From: JAFDVL01 sp964631865
GTDB taxonomy: Bacteria > Acidobacteriota > Blastocatellia > RBC074
Direction: 5' to 3'
DNA length: 64,000 nucleotides
Assembly: GCA_964631865.1 (NCBI GenBank)
Contig: CAZWAK010000003.1
Coordinates: 1-64,000, forward strand
Made by a program: the position numbers and the translations under genes
The notes under the pieces: generated by a model
What the model was told of the DNA's origin: nothing
What the model saw: only the letters and a program-made list of their open reading frames with translations
The model's database searches: none
Part shown: one piece after another, positions 33,794 to 42,914 of the stretch
Numbering within the stretch: the first letter of the stretch is position 1
How the letters are laid out: each line of letters opens with the position of its first letter

Positions 33794-34234
33794 TCAAAAC
33801 ATCACCTTGATGCGTTGCGCCTGCATGGGGACGCGGCAGAACATGCAATACACATCGGTATAAGCATGCAGGTTAAAAACGGGAGAAGTAAGGATTTCGG
33901 ACAGCTTGACGGTTTGACCTTTTTGGATCGTAACCACATCGAAGCCCTGCCCGATCACTTCATAAAAGCTGAGCGGGTTATCCTTCTCAAAATTGGATAA
34001 GCTGTAATCATTGACCCCACCCGTCCCTTGCGTCTCGGTGTCAAATTCCTTTGCGCTCATGGCGGTAATGTTCGTCACTTGCCCATAGGCGCAATAATTT
34101 TGTTTCGCAGGAAAATGTAAATGGGCGGGCAGCGTTATGGTGGAACTCAACCAGCCGCCGTGGGACGAGATGATGAGCTTCTTATTTCCATCTCCCCTAA
34201 TAAAAGTGAACTTATCACCAATAATACTTTTCAT
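33794..34234 (-). CDS. Stv-like putative adhesin/toxin-type domain protein
   Basis: 146 residues, no signal peptide, AAGGAA upstream. I see IISSHGGWLSSTITLPAHLH, then GTGGVNDYSLSNFE, FDVVTIQKGQTVKLSEIL and C-terminal YTDVYCMFCRVPM. The HGG start, the VNDYSLS stretch and the paired C-x2-C near the end recall the putative adhesin Stv domain that occurs in polymorphic-toxin and injection contexts. That match is from memory and moderate. It lies between hcp and tssE. A small protein next to hcp may travel inside the Hcp tube. No immunity partner is visible. Confidence 0.55.
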   Translation of the reverse strand: MKSIIGDKFTFIRGDGNKKLIISSHGGWLSSTITLPAHLHFPAKQNYCAYGQVTNITAMSAKEFDTETQGTGGVNDYSLSNFEKDNPLSFYEVIGQGFDVVTIQKGQTVKLSEILTSPVFNLHAYTDVYCMFCRVPMQAQRIKVMF

Positions 34235-34418
34235 CGTGAACGGGTTCCTTTCTGAAAAATTCAGGGACTCATTGGTCAGTTGCGGATGCGGCGATAGTTC
34301 TGCCCCGGAAGCAGGAGCGCGTAAACTGTACCTGTCGCTTGGAGTCTTCAGGCCGTTACGCGCCTGCTTCCAGAACCTATCACTGCCGCTCAGGGAGAGG
34401 CCGTCGTCAGCAAACCGG

Positions 34419-34907
34419 TTACACCGCCTTGCTCAACTTCAGGTCATACCCAGCTTTTGCCCCCAGGACAACGCCGCCATCGGGCTTCTGGATATGGTAT
34501 TCAAACTCAACTTTCGAGAAGTTGAAGGAGATTTGATCCATGGGAATGACATCGCTGCCCCCGGAACCACCGGTTTGATAAGACGAAATCAGCAGATCAT
34601 AAAACTTCCATTTCAGGAATTCCTGTTGCTCTTTCCCCGCCTTGCGACAGGTCAACGAGGCGCTCTTGATGTGTTCGCCTGTGGCACAGGCCAGCATCAG
34701 TTTCGGGCTGGATTTGTTGACCTTCATCACGAAATGGAAGTCCTGCATCGAAACTTTCCCGGCCCCGCCGCCACTCCCATGCCCGTGGGAGCCAGCTTGC
34801 GTTTCGCCCCACGACCAGGATTCGAGTTGGATTTCGTTTTTGTGTTTGTGATCCATGCTTTCGCCTTCGATGCCTTCGATCTTCAAGAAATAATCAACTG
34901 CTGCCAT
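34419..34907 (-). CDS. tssD: T6SS tube protein Hcp (TssD)
   Basis: 162 residues, typical Hcp: MAAVDYFLKIEGIEGES, HKNEIQLESWSWGETQ, VSMQDFHFVMKVNKSSPKLML, then ISSYQTGGSGGSDVIPMDQISFNFSKVEFEY. A GAGGAGG site lies upstream. Hexameric Hcp rings stack inside the sheath and can carry small effectors. The 171-bp gap before it (34908-35078) contains no ORF I would defend and may hold a promoter or a processing site, since hcp is usually made in excess. Confidence 0.97.
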   Translation of the reverse strand: MAAVDYFLKIEGIEGESMDHKHKNEIQLESWSWGETQAGSHGHGSGGGAGKVSMQDFHFVMKVNKSSPKLMLACATGEHIKSASLTCRKAGKEQQEFLKWKFYDLLISSYQTGGSGGSDVIPMDQISFNFSKVEFEYHIQKPDGGVVLGAKAGYDLKLSKAV

Positions 34908-35078
34908 AATGTTAGTACCTCCTCAAGGTAATGGAGAGAGAAACGCGGATGAGCACGGTAGACGTTGCAACACGGACTGTGCCGTCCGCCTTTCTCTTTG
35001 TGCGACTGCAAAGATGCCGTGAACCCATGGAGTTCCTCGCAGGTTCACCGCGTGTAAGAAAGGTGCGCTGCCAGGTGC

Positions 35079-36510
35079 TTACTTGGCAGGTTTGGGGAGT
35101 TCCGCCACCAGGCGCAACGAGACGGAAAGTTCGTCCAGTTGGAAGTGCGGTCGCAGAAACGCGACGGCTTTGTAGACGCCTGGTTTGCCCGGCACTTCGA
35201 CGACATCCACGCGCGCCTCCCGCAAGGGGAATTGTGCCTTGGTGGCTTGCGAGGCGGTGTCGTCTTCGGTGACGTAATTGCGAATCCACCGGTTCAGGAA
35301 GGTTTCGCATTCCGTGCGCGACATAAAGCTGCCGATCTTGTCGCGCATCATGGATTTCAGGTAATGCGCAAAGCGCGACACCGCGAAGATGTACTGCAAC
35401 TGCGTCGAAAGCCGCGCGTTGGCGTTCGCCGCTTCGGTGTCGTACTTCGCCGCTTTGTTGGCCGATTGTGCGCCGAAGAACGCCGCATAATCCGTTCCTT
35501 TGCAATGCACGAGCGGAATGAAACCGAGGTCGGAAAATTCCTTCTCGCGCCGATCCGTGATGGCGATTTCGGTCGGGCATTTCAGCGCGACTTCGCCTTC
35601 ATCCGTTTGGAACGTGTGTGTCGGTAAGCCCTGCACGAGGCCGCCGCCTTCGACGCCGCGAATCGCCACGCACCAGTTGTACATCGCAAACGCTTCGGTC
35701 AACCGCGTGCCAAACGAATAAGCCGCATTGCCCCACAGATATTTTTTGTGATCCGTGCCGTCCACGTCTTCTTCAAAATTGAAGCTTTCGGTCGGCACCG
35801 TCGCGCTGCCGTAGGGCAAGCGCATCAGCGTGTGCGGCAAGGTCAGGCCGACATAACGCGAGTCTTCGGATTCGCGGAACGACCGCCATTTCGCGTATTC
35901 GACCTGATCGAAGACTTTCGCCAGATCGCGCACTTCCGACAGTTGCGCGAAATCGTCCCAGCCGAACAACCCGGCTCCGGCAGCGGACACAAACGGCGCG
36001 TGGGCTGCCGCCGCGACTTGCGAAATCTTTTCCAGCAACATCATGTCTTGCGGATGGTTGCCGAATTCGTAATCGCCAATCAGCGCGCCAAACGGAGCGC
36101 CGCCGAACGTGCCGTATTCTTCTTCGTAGACCTTTTTGAAAAGCGCGGATTGATCGAATTCCGGCGCTTTTTCCAGGTCTTTCAGCAATTCTTTTTTGTT
36201 GACGTTCATCACCTTGATCTTGAGTCCGGTGCCGGTTTCGCTCTCGAACACGAGATGATGCAGGCCGCGCCACGAGGCTTCGAGTTTCTGAAACTCTTCG
36301 TGGTGCATGATTTCATTGAGTTGCGACGAGATGGCTTTGTCAATCGCGGCGATGCGGGCATTGATGGTGGTTTCCATGTCTTTCGACATCACCAATTGGC
36401 CTTCCATCACTTGCCCCACAAACTCGGCGATGATGTCTTTGGCGCGCGCGGTTTGGACGTCCGTTTTGGCGCGCATCCCTTTGTCCAGAATTTGGCCGAG
36501 CAAATCGCCG
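35079..36510 (-). CDS. tssC: T6SS sheath large subunit TssC (5' end missing in the assembly gap)
   Basis: About 477 residues are visible, starting at GDLLGQILDKGM next to the N run; TssC is usually about 490-500 residues, so only the first roughly 20 are lost. Clear family features: RAKDIIAEFVGQVMEGQLVMSKDM, FQKLEASWRGLHHLVFESETG, FGALIGDYEFG, RYVGLTLPHTLMRLPYG and C-terminal RAVYKAVAFLRPHFQLDELSVSLRLVAELP (here GVYKAVAFLRP onward). TssC forms the contractile sheath with TssB, and its N-terminal helix normally carries the ClpV-binding site. The apparent ORF that continues across the Ns is an artefact. Confidence 0.95.
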
Positions 36511-36610
36511 NNNNNNNNNNNNNNNNNNNNNNNNNNNNNNNNNNNNNNNNNNNNNNNNNNNNNNNNNNNNNNNNNNNNNNNNNNNNNNNNNNNNNNNNNN
36601 NNNNNNNNNN
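36511..36610. other. Assembly gap (100 N)
   Basis: A run of exactly 100 N, the usual placeholder for a gap of unknown size, lies between the end of tssB and the start of tssC. It hides the tssB stop, the intergenic space and the tssC start. Confidence 0.98.
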
Positions 36611-37110
36611 TTGACACCCAACGCATCGCCAAGTTGTTTTTGTGCGTCGGCATTGTTCAGCACGTCTTCGAGCAATTCGCCGAGCTTGTCGTTGCCGTCC
36701 ATTTTGGCCAGCAGATCGGAGAGGTTACGGCGCGCTTCGACCAGACGACGCAACGGCTCGACCTGCTGCACAACCTGATCCGGCTCGAAGTCTTCCATGC
36801 TGCGGAAATTCAATTCGACGGCGAGTTTGCCACCATCATTGCTGAGTTTGTTTTCGACGCCCATTTGCAAACGCGGCTTCATTCCGGCCAGCACACTGTC
36901 GAAATTGTCGCGATCAATTTCGACGAACTTGCGATCCCGCACGCGCGGCAGCGGGTCCACCGGCTTGCCCGAAAAATCCCCCAGCACACCGACCACAAAC
37001 GGCAACTCTTTCATTTCGATAGCGCCGCCCGTTTCGACTTCATAACTGATGTGGACGCGCGGCGGGCGAATCCGACTGATTTTCTGTTGGACACTTTCTC
37101 TTTTTGGCAT
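36611..37110 (-). CDS. tssB: T6SS sheath small subunit TssB (3' end missing in the assembly gap)
   Basis: About 166 residues are visible before the N run, so the gene is nearly complete. Family features: SVQQKISRIRPPRVHISYEVETGG, LPFVVGVLGDFSG, RKFVEIDRDNFDSVLAGMKPRL, VELNFRSMEDFEPDQVVQQVEPL and RRNLSDLLAKMDGN. AGGAG lies 8 nt upstream of the ATG. TssB pairs with TssC to build the contractile sheath. Confidence 0.96.
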
Positions 37111-37189
37111 AACGATTCTCCTAGGATGGGGTGAGACAAACCGTAATCTATGGGCCTGCGCAGGCGTTCGTCTGTCCCACAGTTAGAAA

Positions 37190-38347
37190 CTATTCTGAAT
37201 AGCTATCACTACTACTGGTACCGGTATTGAATCCTAAAACTTCGCGCACCGCTTCGAGCGCCGTGCCATCTTTCAGCACATCGGCCAGCCAGGCGTCGAG
37301 CGGCATATTGCCCCATTTGACGGCGCGTTCGACGGCATACGAGACAGGACTGTGCGGCTCGGTCTGGCGGAAAAACGTGGCGATTTCGGCCAGGCGTTTG
37401 AGCGCCTCTTGCCGCGAACGAATTGCACCACTCGAAATCGCAAAGCCGCCACCGCCGACGCTCGTCGCCGTCGCCTCGCCCGCTTCGTCCGTGCTTGCGC
37501 CGCCGAGTTCATCTTCGCGCGGTTCCGCTTTTTGCTTCTCTTTGACAAGCAAATCCACCAGCGTGCGGATTTCGTCGAACGACTTTTTGAATTCGCCCAA
37601 GCCCGGCGTTTCGCGCGCGAACTTCGCGTCCATTTCGGCGTCAAGAGCTTTGTAAGCGTCCCAGCATTCGTTGACGAGCGCGAAGCGCGCTTCGATGAAA
37701 TCGCGCGATGTGGCGGCTTTGGCCTTGCGCCAATCGTCGCCCGTGACTTTCCGTTCGGCTTCGGCCTGCTCTTTGAGCGCGCGGAATTTCTCCTGCGGCT
37801 CGTATTCCAACGCTTCGATGTTTTCAGGAAAATCGAACTGCTTGGATTCGAGATATTGCAGGTACGAATATTTTGGCCCCGCCGTGAGCGGCAATTCTTT
37901 GATGATGACTGCCAGCCGCCGATCAAAGTCCGCCAGCACATTGGCCCGCGAAGCCAACGGGCCTTCATCGTCTTCGGGATCAATTTCGGGATAGATCGTT
38001 TCCCAAAAGTTTTCGTGCAAGCCGCGCAGCAAATGCAAGCCATCACGTAATGCGACCCAACGGTCGTGCCGGTCGTGCTTGACGATGCCTTCAGTCAGCC
38101 ACGCAGCGATTTGCAAATCTTTGGTCTTCGTGGTCAACGCATTCGTCGCCAACTTGATGACCTGCGGCCAATCCGCCACTTTCAAATCGCGCGACCAATC
38201 GCCCTGCACTAAGACCTCGTCTTCGCGGCGCGCTTCTTTGATTTGATCGTACGTGCCTTCGTAGCGCAGCGATTCGCCCGCTGGGTTTTCACCGTCAATC
38301 GGCATCAATAAAGCTTCCAGGTCAATCACAGAAGTTGTCTCAGACAT
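37190..38347 (-). CDS. tssA: T6SS assembly protein TssA
   Basis: 385 residues from ATG 38347 (GAGGAG 5-6 nt upstream; a TTG three bases earlier is also in frame). The ImpA_N domain is clear: DLEALLMPIDGENPAGESLRYEGTYDQIKEARRED, then DWPQVIKLATNALTTKTKDLQIAAWLTE and GLHLLRGLHENFWETIYPE. The C-terminal part holds SRQEALKRLAEIATFFRQTEPHSPVSYAVERAVKWGNMPLDAWL. TssA primes tube and sheath polymerisation. A family A hairpin with a T-run lies just upstream of the ribosome binding site. Confidence 0.97.
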   Translation of the reverse strand: MSETTSVIDLEALLMPIDGENPAGESLRYEGTYDQIKEARREDEVLVQGDWSRDLKVADWPQVIKLATNALTTKTKDLQIAAWLTEGIVKHDRHDRWVALRDGLHLLRGLHENFWETIYPEIDPEDDEGPLASRANVLADFDRRLAVIIKELPLTAGPKYSYLQYLESKQFDFPENIEALEYEPQEKFRALKEQAEAERKVTGDDWRKAKAATSRDFIEARFALVNECWDAYKALDAEMDAKFARETPGLGEFKKSFDEIRTLVDLLVKEKQKAEPREDELGGASTDEAGEATATSVGGGGFAISSGAIRSRQEALKRLAEIATFFRQTEPHSPVSYAVERAVKWGNMPLDAWLADVLKDGTALEAVREVLGFNTGTSSSDSYSE

Positions 38348-38365
38348 CAAATCTCCTCAGAAAAA

Positions 38366-38392
38366 GTAGCGTGAGTTGCCAAATCGCGTTAC
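38366..38392 (-). promoter_or_regulatory. Family A hairpin in the tssA 5' leader
   Basis: A degenerate copy (GTAGCGTGAGTTGCC, then AAATCGCGTTAC) between impE and tssA. Its outer edge contains the impE stop codon (38389-38391). On the minus strand the stem is followed by TTTTT, then CTGAGGAG and the tssA ATG. Confidence 0.6.
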
Positions 38393-39195
38393 GCCGCTTC
38401 GCTCACAGCTTGGAATTCTACGGATTCGACATCGAAAACCAGCTTGTCGTCGTCGCCGATCATCCACAACCGTGCGCCGACACCGCGTGCCAGATCATCG
38501 CTGTACGCTTGCCATTCGGTCGCGCGACCGAGTTTCGCTTGTTCGTTCGCGGCTTCGCTCGAACCGGCATAGAGCGCCAGCAAAAAGAATTGCCCTTGCA
38601 TTCCATCCATCAATTCCACGCGCACCGGCGCGAACAACAAATCGCGCAACTGTTCCGGCCTGCCGATTTGCAGACGCCGAATCTGTGCCAGCGGAATCCA
38701 CGCATACTGATCTTTGACAGCCACTTCCAACACCGGTGCGACAAAATCATCGGCGTCGCGCCAGTCATAAAACGCTGCCCCATCCACTGTGCCGGGCAAA
38801 GCCGGTCGTTGTTCTTCCGCCCTGTCGAGCAACGCGCGTGCAGCGGCGAAATTGCTTTCGCGGGCCTGACGAATCGCGTCGAGATGCAATTCCACATACG
38901 CGGGCGGATCGGCCAGAAAATGCGGCTCCGCGCCTTCCGCCCACAGCTTGCGCCGTTCGCGTTCGGCCTTGAGGCAATTGCGATAGGCCATCACGCCGAG
39001 TTCGGTTTGCGCGCCTTGTGTGGCGATCACATCCAATTGCCGTTCGGCGCGCTCCCATTCGCCCGCCAAACAGAGCAATTCAAACAGAAAGATGCGAGCG
39101 GACGTATCGGTTGGGCGCGCTTTGACCTCACTGATGAGTTGTGTAATCGCAGCGGTGAGTTCGCCAGATCGAAAGAGTTCTTTTGCGGTTGCCAT
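38389..39195 (-). CDS. tagJ: T6SS accessory protein ImpE/TagJ
   Basis: 268 residues. TPR-like N-terminus ELFRSGELTAAITQLISEVKARPTDTSARIFLFELLCLAGEWERAERQLD, then FYDWRDADDFVAPVLEV and IPLAQIRRLQIGRPEQLRDLLFAPV, a stretch characteristic of ImpE/SciE/TagJ. In other systems TagJ binds TssB and ClpV and modulates sheath recycling. It lies between tssM and tssA. Confidence 0.94.
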   Translation of the reverse strand: MATAKELFRSGELTAAITQLISEVKARPTDTSARIFLFELLCLAGEWERAERQLDVIATQGAQTELGVMAYRNCLKAERERRKLWAEGAEPHFLADPPAYVELHLDAIRQARESNFAAARALLDRAEEQRPALPGTVDGAAFYDWRDADDFVAPVLEVAVKDQYAWIPLAQIRRLQIGRPEQLRDLLFAPVRVELMDGMQGQFFLLALYAGSSEAANEQAKLGRATEWQAYSDDLARGVGARLWMIGDDDKLVFDVESVEFQAVSEAA

Positions 39196-39280
39196 ATCGT
39201 TCTCTTGTTGCTCTTACTTAGAAAAGCGATGCTCTTTGTCCAAAAGTGGCATGGGGGAAAAATATTTTTTTTCGCCCGAA

Positions 39281-42200
39281 CTACTTAAAGCTGTCCGGCG
39301 CTCGCAGCGCGCTGAAATTCAGGGCGAACGGATTGTTGCTCGGCGGTTGCAACGTCGCGCTGACATCGCCCCACACGAATTGATATTTGTTCCCGGCAGT
39401 CATCCGAAATACGCCCCACAAACCGGGATGATTCGCCGCTTCGACCGGCGCAGGCGCAGCGGTTTGCCCGACCGCGACCGCCGCATCTTTACTCGACACC
39501 AAAACTTTGATCCCCGCCTCGCCCGTCGTTTGTGGCCACGACAAGCTGCCATTGGAAATCGAGCCGTCCGCCGTGACGGTCACGCCATCGGCGCGCACTT
39601 CCACTTTTTTTGTGGCAGGCGGTTTGACCGATAACGAGTAATTGATCTTCGGTTGTTGGCCGCCGGGGAAAAAGGCTTGTTGCAACTTGAACGCCTGATT
39701 CAAGTAGGCCACCGCGCCATCGGAAAATTCTGCCGGGTTCTTCGACTTCAATTGCCCCGGCGTGCCTTCAACCTTGTCGCTCAAGAAATTTTTGAAGAGC
39801 TTCGTAATTTCGCCGTCTGCCGGGTTGAAGAATTGGACGAATTCATTCAATTGCACATCGGTTGTGCTGTTGCTGAACGGATAGCGGCTTTCGAGTTTGC
39901 GTGCGCTCGCCACCAAAATGCGCCACGCTCCTTCGAGGTTCTTCGCTTCACCCGCTTTTTGCCCCGCGCCGATGTTGGCGAGCGGACGCACCAAAAATTC
40001 GCTCGCGGCTTTACTGCCCGGCGACATGTCCATCTGTTTCACTAAGTCGTTCACCTCATTCGCGGGCTTCGTCCACGCCCTGTTTTCATTCGGCACGTTC
40101 GCCAACTCGTCCCAACTTGTACCTGGAGCCGAACGCAATTGTTCGCGCACTTCGGCGAGCTTGCTCAAATAACGCGAAACCGGCGGTTGCTCGCCTGCGA
40201 CAAATTTATGCAACGGCGCGAATGACGCCTCGATCTTCGGGTCGTTGATGCCGACTTTGCTCGCCAACAAGCCTTTGAGCCAGGCCAACGCGCCGCTGCT
40301 TTGCGGCGGTTCGGAAAGCTTGGTTTCGCTCGCCACATACGCAACGACTTTTTTGAGCGGTGAATTTTCCTGCGCGAGCGTGCCGAGCGCGTCAATCGCC
40401 GCGTTCTTATCTTTGAAAGAACGCACGCCAATGCCGTTCAGAAACTTCTGCCAATGCGCCGCGTATTCGGTCGAATAGCGGTCGCGCAATTGTTCGACGT
40501 TGACGCCTTCCGCCGCTGATTTCTCCCCCATCACCCAATCGTCTTTGCCGCTCAATTCTTCTTTGACCGAAGCCATCGCGTCGCCCGTGACGTGTTTGTA
40601 GTACGCCTGTTTCGTGAACGCATACGGCACAGGATGCGGGTTCGACTCTTCCAGCAACTCTGTGCCTTCCTGTCCCTCCAACACTTTGGCGAGATCAACC
40701 GCCGGGCCGAGTTTGTTGATCTTGCGCATCACTTCGTTGTAGACGCGCTTGGTCGGCGAATAGCTCTTGAGCTTGGCGCGCGCGCTTTGCACCGCTTCGA
40801 GGGTCGCCAACGGACGCGGCACCGTTTCGTCATCGTCCTCGCTCAATGCGGCTTGCTCCGTGTAAAACGCGAGCGCTTCCATTCTGCCGCGAGCTGACGG
40901 TGTTTCTTGCCAGTACGAACTGAGTTTTTCTTCCAAAAACTTGGGATCAACGCGCTCCTGTTTTTCGGGCATTAAGTACGCTTGTAACTTGTAATAATAA
41001 TCGTCCTGCATCGCTTCGAGCTTTTCGCCTTCGCCTGCTGGAGTCACGTTTGACAAATCATTTTCGAGCGCCGTCAGCGCCGGGTTCAGGAATCGTTGCG
41101 AGACAAAATCGAAATAAACCTGCCGCGCGCGTGTGCGCACTTTGCCGCCCGAATACAACCCGAAGCGATACGCGAGCGAGCCGAAAAAGCTGCGGTCGTT
41201 GTCGTCTATTTTTTGCAGCGTCACGCGCAGTTTGTCGAGGTTTTCCAATTCGGCGGCGGTCGTCTCGACTTTGTCTTTGCCGCGCCCCGCTTCGTAATGT
41301 TCGAGCACGCGCTTGGCGTGATCCTGCGCTTCCGACAGCAACGAATAGTTATTGAAAAACGACACCACCGAGCCGCCGACCCACAACAAACACGCGGCAG
41401 CGAGCGCAGCGACACCGAGTTTTACTTTCGCCAATTGGTTCGGCGCGGCTTTTTGCGATTGAAACGAAGCGGCGATGTCTTTGTCGCGGAAGATGACTTG
41501 CTTGAATAAATCTTCGCTGTAGAGGCCGGTGTGGTTGATGCGCCCGTCCTGCCCGACCGGATTGCTCGTGAAATAAAACCCGCGCAACAACGGCAATTCG
41601 CTGAACGGGTTCGGACGAAACAGCGCGAGCGTGAACAAGCCCAATTTGCGGCGCGTCTCAGCAAAACGCAGCGGGAAACTGAACGTGCCATATTGTTGCG
41701 CGGGCGTCGTCGCGCTGCCCAATTGCAATAGCCGCCGCTTCATCAACGCATCGAGCAAATAATCGAATTCGACATCGAACAGCGCGTGTGCATTCTGTGC
41801 CTGTTCGAGCGGAATCGTCGCGCCCCAGACCTGCGCGCGTTCGGCAGGCGGCAGCGCGGCAAAAAATTCATTGAAGCCGGGAATCGTGTCCGCGTGCGTG
41901 AAGACCAAATAGACCGGAAAGCGCACGCCTGTGCTTTTGATGACTTCATCCAGACGCGCGCGCAACACTTGTGCTTGTTGCTCAATCTCGGCTTCTTTGG
42001 CATTGAAAATATTGGCGGCGTTGACTGTCAACACGAAGCCATCGAGCGCGCGATTTCGGCGCGTTTTCTTGAGCGTTTCGATCAGTCCCAACCATTCGTC
42101 GCGATCTTCGTCAGAACTGGGGCCTTCGGTGCAATAACGCCCCGCCGTGTCAATCAGCACGCCGTTGTCCGAGATGCGCCATTCCGAGTCGCGCGTCGCC

Positions 42201-42667
42201 CGCACTAAGTTTTGATCGGCGCGGCGCTGGCTCGACAACGCATTGAAGCTGAGTCCGGCGGAGAGTGCGAGCGATGTCTTGCCACTGTTCGGCGGCCCCG
42301 CCAGCACGTACCAGGGCAAGCCGTACAACGCATCGCTCACTTCGCGATTGCCCAACTGGCTGCTGCGCAAAAACTGCACGGCTTCCTCGGCGCTGCGCGA
42401 CAACTCTTCGTATTCACGGCTCGGCGCTAAGTCTTTGCCCGGTTTGGGCGCAGCATCGGCAGGCGCGGCTGCCGCTTTCGCTGCGCGATTTTTCAGCAGA
42501 TAGTTGATGAGTATGCCGACCGGCCAACACAACAAAATCAAGGCGATCAGAATAATTTGCGTGATCCCGATTTCGTCGCTCAGCAGCAACACCATCAACA
42601 AGGCTATGCCCGTCAACGTGATCAGGGCGCAAAAGAGAATCAGCTTTTTCAGACTCAGTGCTGGCAT
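39281..42667 (-). CDS. tssM: T6SS inner-membrane complex protein TssM (IcmF)
   Basis: 1128 residues. Two N-terminal membrane segments (about 9-29 and 34-57) are followed by a cytoplasmic GTPase-like domain with an intact Walker A, AGPPNSGKTSLALSAG (123-138), and SDNGVLIDTAGRYC. A third membrane segment lies near 412-435 (ALAAACLLWVGGSVVSFF), then a large periplasmic part ending in a beta domain (YQFVWGDVSATLQPP). IcmF features DGFVLTVNAANIFN and VRFPVYLVFTHADTIPGFNEFF are clear. TssM with TssL, and normally lipoprotein TssJ, makes the envelope channel; no TssJ is seen here. Confidence 0.97.
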   Translation of the reverse strand: MPALSLKKLILFCALITLTGIALLMVLLLSDEIGITQIILIALILLCWPVGILINYLLKNRAAKAAAAPADAAPKPGKDLAPSREYEELSRSAEEAVQFLRSSQLGNREVSDALYGLPWYVLAGPPNSGKTSLALSAGLSFNALSSQRRADQNLVRATRDSEWRISDNGVLIDTAGRYCTEGPSSDEDRDEWLGLIETLKKTRRNRALDGFVLTVNAANIFNAKEAEIEQQAQVLRARLDEVIKSTGVRFPVYLVFTHADTIPGFNEFFAALPPAERAQVWGATIPLEQAQNAHALFDVEFDYLLDALMKRRLLQLGSATTPAQQYGTFSFPLRFAETRRKLGLFTLALFRPNPFSELPLLRGFYFTSNPVGQDGRINHTGLYSEDLFKQVIFRDKDIAASFQSQKAAPNQLAKVKLGVAALAAACLLWVGGSVVSFFNNYSLLSEAQDHAKRVLEHYEAGRGKDKVETTAAELENLDKLRVTLQKIDDNDRSFFGSLAYRFGLYSGGKVRTRARQVYFDFVSQRFLNPALTALENDLSNVTPAGEGEKLEAMQDDYYYKLQAYLMPEKQERVDPKFLEEKLSSYWQETPSARGRMEALAFYTEQAALSEDDDETVPRPLATLEAVQSARAKLKSYSPTKRVYNEVMRKINKLGPAVDLAKVLEGQEGTELLEESNPHPVPYAFTKQAYYKHVTGDAMASVKEELSGKDDWVMGEKSAAEGVNVEQLRDRYSTEYAAHWQKFLNGIGVRSFKDKNAAIDALGTLAQENSPLKKVVAYVASETKLSEPPQSSGALAWLKGLLASKVGINDPKIEASFAPLHKFVAGEQPPVSRYLSKLAEVREQLRSAPGTSWDELANVPNENRAWTKPANEVNDLVKQMDMSPGSKAASEFLVRPLANIGAGQKAGEAKNLEGAWRILVASARKLESRYPFSNSTTDVQLNEFVQFFNPADGEITKLFKNFLSDKVEGTPGQLKSKNPAEFSDGAVAYLNQAFKLQQAFFPGGQQPKINYSLSVKPPATKKVEVRADGVTVTADGSISNGSLSWPQTTGEAGIKVLVSSKDAAVAVGQTAAPAPVEAANHPGLWGVFRMTAGNKYQFVWGDVSATLQPPSNNPFALNFSALRAPDSFK

Positions 42668-42751
42668 CGTACTTTCCTATCCAGTTGGGGGCGTGCTGGG
42701 TGAGGCACGGACAACAACGTATCGCAATGGCACGTTGTAGCTATGTCAATC

Positions 42752-42770
42752 CCTTCGCGCGCGGCGAAGG
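42752..42770. repeat. Hairpin in the tssL-tssM gap
   Basis: CCTTCGC pairs with GCGAAGG around a 5-nt loop, upstream of tssM. Probably part of the same inserted region as the element at 42812. Confidence 0.35.
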
Positions 42771-42811
42771 TTTGGGGCAGTCAAAAGGGGGAGGAGGGCT
42801 GATTAAATCAC

Positions 42812-42909
42812 TGGGTGCGCCCGCATCCAGCGGGCTGAAACTGACGGAATCTCCTCTGCCAGAAAAATATTGCAATGAACACGAAGCCCGCAGGATGCGG
42901 GCGCACCCA
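42812..42909. repeat. Family C inverted-repeat element between tssL and tssM
   Basis: Two 25-bp arms (42812-42836 and 42885-42909) with one mismatch; the arms begin TGGGTGCGCCCGCATCC. They enclose 48 bp. The element ends five bases from the tssL stop, so it fills the intercistronic space together with 42668-42811, where I see no gene. Confidence 0.85.
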
Positions 42910-42914
42910 ATAAT

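Noticed and set aside
36340..37110. tssB reading through the N run into tssC sequence
   Set aside because: The frame is open only because N codons cannot contain a stop; the residues after the gap are tssC in the wrong frame.
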